The translations under genes were made by a program, and so were the position numbers. A stretch of 19,484 nt of DNA from UBA8346 sp050260935 (GTDB lineage: Bacteria; Bacillota; UBA4882; UBA8346), in contig JBLNCU010000083.1 in NCBI GenBank assembly GCA_050260935.1, positions 1-19,484 on the forward strand, in the 5' to 3' direction. The notes beneath the pieces were generated by a model, which did no database searches, was not told the origin of the DNA, and saw only the letters and a list, made by a program, of their open reading frames with translations. Position 1 is the stretch's first letter. Each line of letters starts with the position of its first letter. Shown piece by piece: positions 15,381 to 19,484 of this stretch.

Positions 15381-15397
15381 GTTGACTTTTAGTCAAC
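15381..15397. promoter_or_regulatory. Perfect palindrome, likely TetR operator
   Basis: GTTGACT-TTT-AGTCAAC is a perfect inverted repeat with 7-bp arms, 31 bp before the tetR start codon. TTGACT/AGTCAA arms are typical of operators bound by TetR-family dimers, which often repress their own gene. A weak tetR promoter could be TTGCTT with TATTGT (17-bp spacer) just upstream, putting the palindrome over the transcription start. The TTGACT arm could also be read as a -35 box, but no -10 follows at 17 bp. Confidence 0.6.
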
Positions 15398-15428
15398 AAA
15401 AGACCGTCGGTTTGAAAGGGGAAAGATC

Positions 15429-16043
15429 ATGACTGTTGCCAGCCGGAGGGAACGCGAACAAAAAATGCGGCGGGAGATGATTTTGGATGCCGCCAGGGAG
15501 TTGTTTAAAGAGAAGGGTTATGAGGTGACCACCGTTGATGAAATAGCCGAAAGGGCTGAGCTGGGGAAGGGGACCATTTATTCTTATTTTAAAAGCAAAG
15601 ACCAAATATACATCTCAATATTGGAACAAGGCTTGGAATCCTTGCAGGAGCAAATGGCGGCGGTGGTCAAAAACCCGGTTTCGACTGTAGACGCCCTGTA
15701 TAAACTGTACGATATCTTTATTCAGTATCACAGCGAACGCAGCGGTTTCGCGGAGGCCTTGTTTATTCAAGCCGATCCCCAAACATCCACCAGGCTGGGA
15801 GAGCTAATCAGGGGGTTAAAAAACAAGGCCACTCAATGGAGGGAATTAGTCGGCCAATTATTGGCGTTGGGGATCGAAAAAGGGGAATTTGTCCCGTTTG
15901 ACGTTGATAAAATGGCCCAAGTGATTGTCGGATTGATCCTGGGAATGATCGTGGAGGTGGAGATGGGGCAAATTACTGAGGATTTAAGCGGTTATCGCCA
16001 GCCATTATTCAAAATGATCCTAGAAGGACTAAGAAAACGTTAA
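15429..16043 (+). CDS. TetR/AcrR-family transcriptional regulator
   Basis: A 204-residue one-component repressor, the only complete gene on the plus strand. The N-terminal DNA-binding domain (about 14-62) has the classic ILDAARELFKEKGYEVTTV, then the recognition helix LGKGTIYSYFKSKDQIY at 45-61. The rest is the variable helical ligand-binding and dimer domain, and the inducer cannot be read from it. ATG at 15429 follows GGGGAAAG. It is divergent from the barrel protein gene and convergent with the radical SAM gene, whose end lies 15 bp away. The likely operator at 15381-15397 suggests self-repression. No efflux pump or fatty-acid gene lies next to it to name its target, so the target is either the barrel gene or elsewhere. 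Confidence 0.93.
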   Translation: MTVASRREREQKMRREMILDAARELFKEKGYEVTTVDEIAERAELGKGTIYSYFKSKDQIYISILEQGLESLQEQMAAVVKNPVSTVDALYKLYDIFIQYHSERSGFAEALFIQADPQTSTRLGELIRGLKNKATQWRELVGQLLALGIEKGEFVPFDVDKMAQVIVGLILGMIVEVEMGQITEDLSGYRQPLFKMILEGLRKR

Positions 16044-16058
16044 TCCACTTCCGAATAG

Positions 16059-17294
16059 CTATTTGTTTGCTATAGGCTGAGTATAGTTCCCCAGCTGAAG
16101 TTCTGGGAAATTTTTTTCCAAACGCTCCAGCCAGGCTGCAACCGTCGGCAGTTCTTCATTACTAATCCTGGTTGACAGCTTTTCCGGATCAAGGTTTAAA
16201 TTGCGGAGCTGGACCTGTCTTAGTCCGGTCCGGGCTATCAGTCCGTAAAGGGCTTCGGTCTCTGCTTTTTGGTTGGTAAAACCGGGGTAAAACAAAAGAT
16301 TAATCGCAACCATCAAGCCCTGATCGGCGGCGTACTTTAAGGACTTTTCCACCTCATCCAAGGTGTATCCTTTGGGGCGATGATACCAGTTGTAATTTTC
16401 CGGTACGGCCGAGAAGAGGCTCACTCTAATGCTATCCAGCCCGGCATCCGCCATTTCCCGGACGGCCTGAAAATAACCGGCGTTACTATTGATATTAATC
16501 GTTCCTTTAGTGGTCCTTTGCCTTATTACCTTTATCGCTTCGACCAGCAATTCTTTTTGCAAGGCCGGTTCTCCCTCGCAGCCCTGTCCGAAACTGATAA
16601 TGGCTTCGGCCCCGCTTTCCAGGTGGGGCAGGGCCAGCTCCGCGATCTCCGCGGCGCTGGGGATGAAGTTAATGCGGCCCTGGGGAGAGGGGCAACATTC
16701 AGCGGGTTGCTTGGAGATACAACCTAGGCAATCGGCGTTACAAACCGGCGACACCGGTATGCCCGCTTCCCAGCGTTGATAAAAGATATTTTGGGCGGTT
16801 AAACAGTGGTAATCAATGGCGCATTTGGCCAATTGTTTGAGAATCCGGTTCCGGGGAAACTCCTTTTCTTTTTGAGCTATCAAACGCGGCAGATCGGAGG
16901 TGTTATAATAAACCGGGTTCCATTTCAAATCATCATCAGTCTTTAGGGCCGCCACTTTCAACTTGTCGCCCGCCGCTCCGACGGCTGTATACCCAAAAAG
17001 AGGCAACTCTTGATGTTGATTGATTTCGTAACCGGGTAAAAGGCACCTGGTATAACCCACCGGTAGAATGGCCGCTACCGCCATATTACCATCTATAACC
17101 TCAAGCTCGTTTTTTTTCTTAGCATATCCTAACGGCGACCGTCCCGGCAGAATAAATACTTCTCCCCCGGTAGGCAAGTCTATCCAATCCTGATCGGCTA
17201 CTTCGGCCTGCCGCCCGTTGATTCCAACCGCCAAAAGGTTTTGATCGGTATAGAGTCCGCCGTTTTTATCCGAATAAACCAGTTTCACATCCAT
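16059..17294 (-). CDS. Radical SAM protein of unknown substrate
   Basis: A radical S-adenosylmethionine enzyme of about 411 residues. The cluster-binding motif CNADCLGC (CX3CX2C) is at residues 185-192, preceded by RWEAGIPVSP and followed by the GQGCEGEP strand, the NINSNA strand and the SIRVSLFSA strand of the TIM barrel. The first 180 residues form an N-terminal domain (GYTAVG, LPGRSPLGY) known to me only from uncharacterised anaerobe homologues. Extra Cys in PAECCPS may bind a metal. The reaction is unknown. I take ATG at 17294 (MDVKLVYSD) as start because it matches the usual family N-terminus. The frame is also open upstream through a TTG at 17375 to a stop at 17493, and that part looks like a different domain fused in. 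The ribosome-binding site before 17294 is weak. Confidence 0.85.
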   Translation of the reverse strand: MDVKLVYSDKNGGLYTDQNLLAVGINGRQAEVADQDWIDLPTGGEVFILPGRSPLGYAKKKNELEVIDGNMAVAAILPVGYTRCLLPGYEINQHQELPLFGYTAVGAAGDKLKVAALKTDDDLKWNPVYYNTSDLPRLIAQKEKEFPRNRILKQLAKCAIDYHCLTAQNIFYQRWEAGIPVSPVCNADCLGCISKQPAECCPSPQGRINFIPSAAEIAELALPHLESGAEAIISFGQGCEGEPALQKELLVEAIKVIRQRTTKGTININSNAGYFQAVREMADAGLDSIRVSLFSAVPENYNWYHRPKGYTLDEVEKSLKYAADQGLMVAINLLFYPGFTNQKAETEALYGLIARTGLRQVQLRNLNLDPEKLSTRISNEELPTVAAWLERLEKNFPELQLGNYTQPIANK

Positions 17295-17479
17295 TAGATT
17301 TGGTAGTCTTCTTCCTTCATTAATATCGTAAGTGTTTAAAATCCAATGCAATGCCCGGCCGTCGCCATATTCCAACAGTCGTTCCAGGATAAAATTTCGG
17401 TCACGGATCGGATCGATTTTTTGGGGGTCGACATCCCGGAAAAAGCGGTTGAATAATCCGGTAGAACCTTGGATTTCAT
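17295..17479 (-). pseudogene. Frameshifted small DVDP-domain ORF fused to the radical SAM gene
   Basis: The frame directly upstream of the radical SAM start reads FFRDVDPQKIDPIRDR, then NFILERLLEYGDGRALHWIL and NTYDINEGRRLP. This pattern (DVDxxKLD, then IIERxLEYGD, AxxWL, then a Tyr and RRL) is that of a small family of about 90-100 residues that I believe is DUF6922-like. The frame has no ATG, GTG or TTG before 17375. A good start (ATG 17479 behind GAAGGGCG) lies in the neighbouring frame and reads MKSKVLPDYSTAF. Adding one T to the T5 run (A5 on the plus strand, 17440-17444) would join them into MKSKVLPDYSTAFFRDVDP, which fits the family. The C-terminus of the usual small protein is missing, replaced by the radical SAM protein in frame. 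It may be a decayed gene, a real fusion, or a sequencing error. Confidence 0.6.
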
Positions 17480-17569
17480 AGCGATACGCCCTTCATAAAA
17501 CTGCTCGCAAGAAACAAATTAACAGTTAAATATCTATAACCCTTTCATCCCAATCTTAGATTGAATCTA

Positions 17570-18742
17570 TTATAACACCTCAAAAATAAAACACTTCAAA
17601 TACTCGGTCTCCGGCACTCCCACCAGAACCGGGTGATCGAGGCTCTGAGTCCGGCGTTCCAACAAATGAAGGCGTTTTTTATTGTCTACCGCGGCGGAGT
17701 TGATTATTTCCCAGAATAAATCGGCGCTTAAATGATGGGAACAGGAACAGGTAACCAAAATGCCGCCGGAGGGGATAAGCTTCAAAGCCCGCAGGTTGAT
17801 CTCCTTGTAACCGCGGATGGCGCTGTCCAAAGTCTGTTTACTTTTGGTGAATGCCGGCGGATCTAAGATAACTAAACCGTATTCCATCTTTTTGCCGACC
17901 TGATCGCGGAGAAAGTCAAAAACATTAGCTGTTTTAAATTCACACCGTTCGCTAATACCATTTAAGGCGGCGTTTTCAATTGCCATGCCGATTACATCCT
18001 CGGAAATGTCAACTCCCAAAACGGAATCTGCTCCATAAGCAGCCGCGTGGATCGCAAAACTTCCTACATGGCAGAAACAATCCAGCACCCGGCGGCCCTT
18101 GGCGTACGGGGCCAGAGCGGCGCGATTGGCGGACTGGTCAAGATAATAGCCGGTTTTCTGCCCATCCAACAAATTGATCCGGAATTGCAGACCGTTATCT
18201 TGGATTATCACTGATGGTGGACATTCGCCGTATATACAACCTGATCTTTCCGGCAGATCCTCCAGGTGACGGACTGAGAGATCGCTCCGCTCAATTATTC
18301 CCCGGGGTTTACAGATCTCCACCAGAAGATCAATGATCAACTCCCGGTTTACTTCCATCCCCATTGTCAGAAACTGAACGACCAGGTATTCCTGGAACTT
18401 GTCCACAATTAATCCCGGCAGCAAATCAGCCTCGCCAAAAATCAGCCGGTAGCACCGGGCATCAGGCCTGACCCGGCGGCGGAACTCTATGGCCTGCCGC
18501 AGCCGTTGCCTGAAAAACTCCCGGTCAATCGGTTCCCGGCTATTGGTTAAAAGCCGGACCGCAATTTGGGAAGCCTGGTTATAATAGCCCAAGCCCAGAA
18601 AACGGCCCCGGTTATCCAACACTTCCACTATCTCTCCGGATTTGACGCCAATGCCGATAATGCCGATCTCTCCTTGATAAACCCAAAGATGGCCGGATTT
18701 AATACGCTTATCCTTGCCGGCCTTTAAAACGACCTGGTTCAT
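17570..18742 (-). CDS. RlmI-like 23S rRNA (cytosine-C5) methyltransferase
   Basis: A 390-residue class I SAM-dependent methyltransferase of the RlmI/RlmK type. An N-terminal PUA domain (about 1-70: KRIKSGHLWVYQGEI, VLDNRGRFLGLGYYN) binds RNA. The middle domain runs to about 185. The catalytic domain has GQKTGYYLDQ at 194-203, the SAM-binding RVLDCFCHVGSFAIHAA at 218-234, the acidic GVDIS at 243-247 and LDPPAFTKSKQ at 293-303, and the catalytic Cys in TCSCSHHL. In Escherichia coli RlmI makes m5C1962 in 23S rRNA. The target here is inferred. ATG at 18742 follows GGAGGAG, 43 bp after the FAD dehydrogenase gene, with which it may share a transcript. Confidence 0.92.
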   Translation of the reverse strand: MNQVVLKAGKDKRIKSGHLWVYQGEIGIIGIGVKSGEIVEVLDNRGRFLGLGYYNQASQIAVRLLTNSREPIDREFFRQRLRQAIEFRRRVRPDARCYRLIFGEADLLPGLIVDKFQEYLVVQFLTMGMEVNRELIIDLLVEICKPRGIIERSDLSVRHLEDLPERSGCIYGECPPSVIIQDNGLQFRINLLDGQKTGYYLDQSANRAALAPYAKGRRVLDCFCHVGSFAIHAAAYGADSVLGVDISEDVIGMAIENAALNGISERCEFKTANVFDFLRDQVGKKMEYGLVILDPPAFTKSKQTLDSAIRGYKEINLRALKLIPSGGILVTCSCSHHLSADLFWEIINSAAVDNKKRLHLLERRTQSLDHPVLVGVPETEYLKCFIFEVL

Positions 18743-18785
18743 GACTCCTCCAAAAGATATTTCACGGCTTTTACGGGCAAATATC

Positions 18786-19484
18786 TTATTTGCCGTACTT
18801 TTTAATAATAGCCCGCGCCGCCATAACTCCGGAAATGGAAGCCTGCATTAGGCCTCTGGTTACACCGGCGCCGTCCCCGACTGCGTATAAATTGTGAATA
18901 TCCGTTTCTAATTGGCTGCTAAGACTTAAGCGGGATGAGTAAAATTTAACCTCCACACCGTAAAGCAAGGTGTTCCGGGAGTTAACCCCCGGGGCAATAA
19001 CATCCAGCGCCTTCAGCATTTCCAGTAAAGCCAGCAAATGCCGGTAAGGGAGCACCAAACTCAAATCGCCTGGGGTGGCGCTCTCCAAGGTCGGTTTTAC
19101 CAACCCCTTGGCCAAGCGTTCTTTTGTGGAACGCCGCCCGTTTTGTAAATCACCCAGCCGTTGCACGATAACCCCCCCGCCCAAAAGGTTGGCCAGGCCC
19201 GCCACATAACGGCCATAGGTTATCGGTTCCCGGAAAGGCTGGGTGAAAGTTTTACTAACCAAGAGAGCAAAGTTAGTGTTGGCCGTCTTCCGTTCCGCGT
19301 GGCTGTGCCCATTTACCGTGATTAACCCGTCCTGGTTCTCCATAACCACCTCTCCGTGGGGACACATGCAGAAGGTGCGGACCCGGTCTTCAAAAGTCTT
19401 GGAATAATAGATAAATTTGCTTTCGAATATTACCGAGGTAAGTTCCTCAAGGACCTCCGCGGGAAGCTCCACCCGGACCCCGAT
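18786..19484 (-). CDS. FAD-dependent dehydrogenase (COG2509 type), 3' part
   Basis: The C-terminal 232 residues of a flavoprotein whose start lies beyond the right edge. The frame is open to the last base (IGVRVELP). An internal GTG at 19472 is not a true start because the sequence before it continues the family pattern. Recognisable blocks are FESKFIYYSKTFEDRVRTFC, then ENQDGLITVNGHSHAE, GGGVIVQRLGDL, GRRST, TPGDLSLVLPYRH, LLYGVEVKFYSS and the final FAD motif NLYAVGDGAGVTRGLMQAS. The last motif closes the two-dinucleotide-binding fold. These proteins are annotated as NAD(FAD)-utilising dehydrogenases and are common in anaerobic Firmicutes, and their substrate is not known. The N-terminal GxGxxG is expected off the window. 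Confidence 0.9.
   Translation of the reverse strand: MGVRVELPAEVLEELTSVIFESKFIYYSKTFEDRVRTFCMCPHGEVVMENQDGLITVNGHSHAERKTANTNFALLVSKTFTQPFREPITYGRYVAGLANLLGGGVIVQRLGDLQNGRRSTKERLAKGLVKPTLESATPGDLSLVLPYRHLLALLEMLKALDVIAPGVNSRNTLLYGVEVKFYSSRLSLSSQLETDIHNLYAVGDGAGVTRGLMQASISGVMAARAIIKKYGK

Larger units (their letters stand above)
15048..15428. other. Divergent control region between barrel gene and tetR
   Basis: This 381-bp AT-rich stretch has no gene. From left to right it holds the GGAGG site of the barrel gene, a leader hairpin at 15130-15160, the short palindrome AATGATCATT at 15167-15176, a promoter for the barrel gene at 15205-15233, the small palindrome GAATATTATTC at 15234-15244, and the 17-bp palindrome at 15381-15397 in front of tetR. 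About 130 bp in the middle (15245-15375) show no clear element beyond a possible tetR promoter at its end. Confidence 0.7.

Noticed and set aside
17557..17569. Short palindrome TAGATT-G-AATCTA and a TATAAT at the end of the rlmI-like gene
   Set aside because: The -10-like hexamer has only a poor -35 with a 19-bp spacer, and the palindrome is short and in AT-rich sequence, so neither can be called a promoter or terminator.

Overview
The window reads as a chromosomal segment of an anaerobic, probably spore-forming member of the Bacillota (Firmicutes). The reasons are a YlbJ-type sporulation membrane protein, strong GGAGG ribosome-binding sites, consensus sigma-A promoters, a Firmicutes-style rpmE / YqhQ (DUF1385) / prfA / prmC order, and a full set of [NiFe]-hydrogenase maturation genes. 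A secreted protein with beta-barrel character ending in Tyr-Lys-Phe hints that the cell may have an outer membrane, as in the diderm spore-forming lineages. I cannot name the genus.

Layout from left to right, with almost everything on the minus strand. Positions 1-118 are the 5' end of a group II intron, most like class IIC, lying directly behind the terminator (126-151) of a two-helix, coiled-coil protein of unknown function (168-1181). Then come YlbJ (1420-2649, own terminator), an AhpF-like flavoprotein disulfide reductase (2778-3707) with a glutaredoxin-like partner (3726-3956), and an exported TolB-like beta-propeller (4090-5166).

The core is a compact minus-strand run transcribed from about 14.1 kb down to 5.3 kb: rpmE, yqhQ/DUF1385, prfA, prmC, hypA, hypB, hypF, hypC, hypD, hypE. 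From prfA onward neighbours overlap or lie within about 6 bp of each other. The logic of the hyp genes is: HypF and HypE make the cyanide ligand from carbamoyl phosphate, HypC and HypD build the Fe(CN)2CO unit, and HypA and HypB deliver nickel. No hydrogenase structural subunit or maturation endopeptidase is in view, so the client enzyme is encoded elsewhere. PrmC methylates the Gln of the GGQ motif in release factor 1, the product of the gene before it. rpmE has a near-perfect promoter (14106-14133) and a terminator-like hairpin behind it (13835-13857).

The right part holds the barrel-like protein (14232-15047), a 381-bp divergent control region with a perfect 17-bp palindrome, a plus-strand TetR regulator (15429-16043), a radical SAM protein (16059-17294) fused in frame to what looks like a frameshifted small domain (17295-17479), an RlmI-like rRNA cytosine methyltransferase (17570-18742), and the 3' part of a COG2509-type FAD dehydrogenase cut by the window edge (18786-19484). 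I found no tRNA, rRNA, CRISPR array or defence island. The least explained places are the intron at the left edge, the broken and fused reading frame near 17.4 kb, the operator region near 15.4 kb, and the possible outer-membrane protein.
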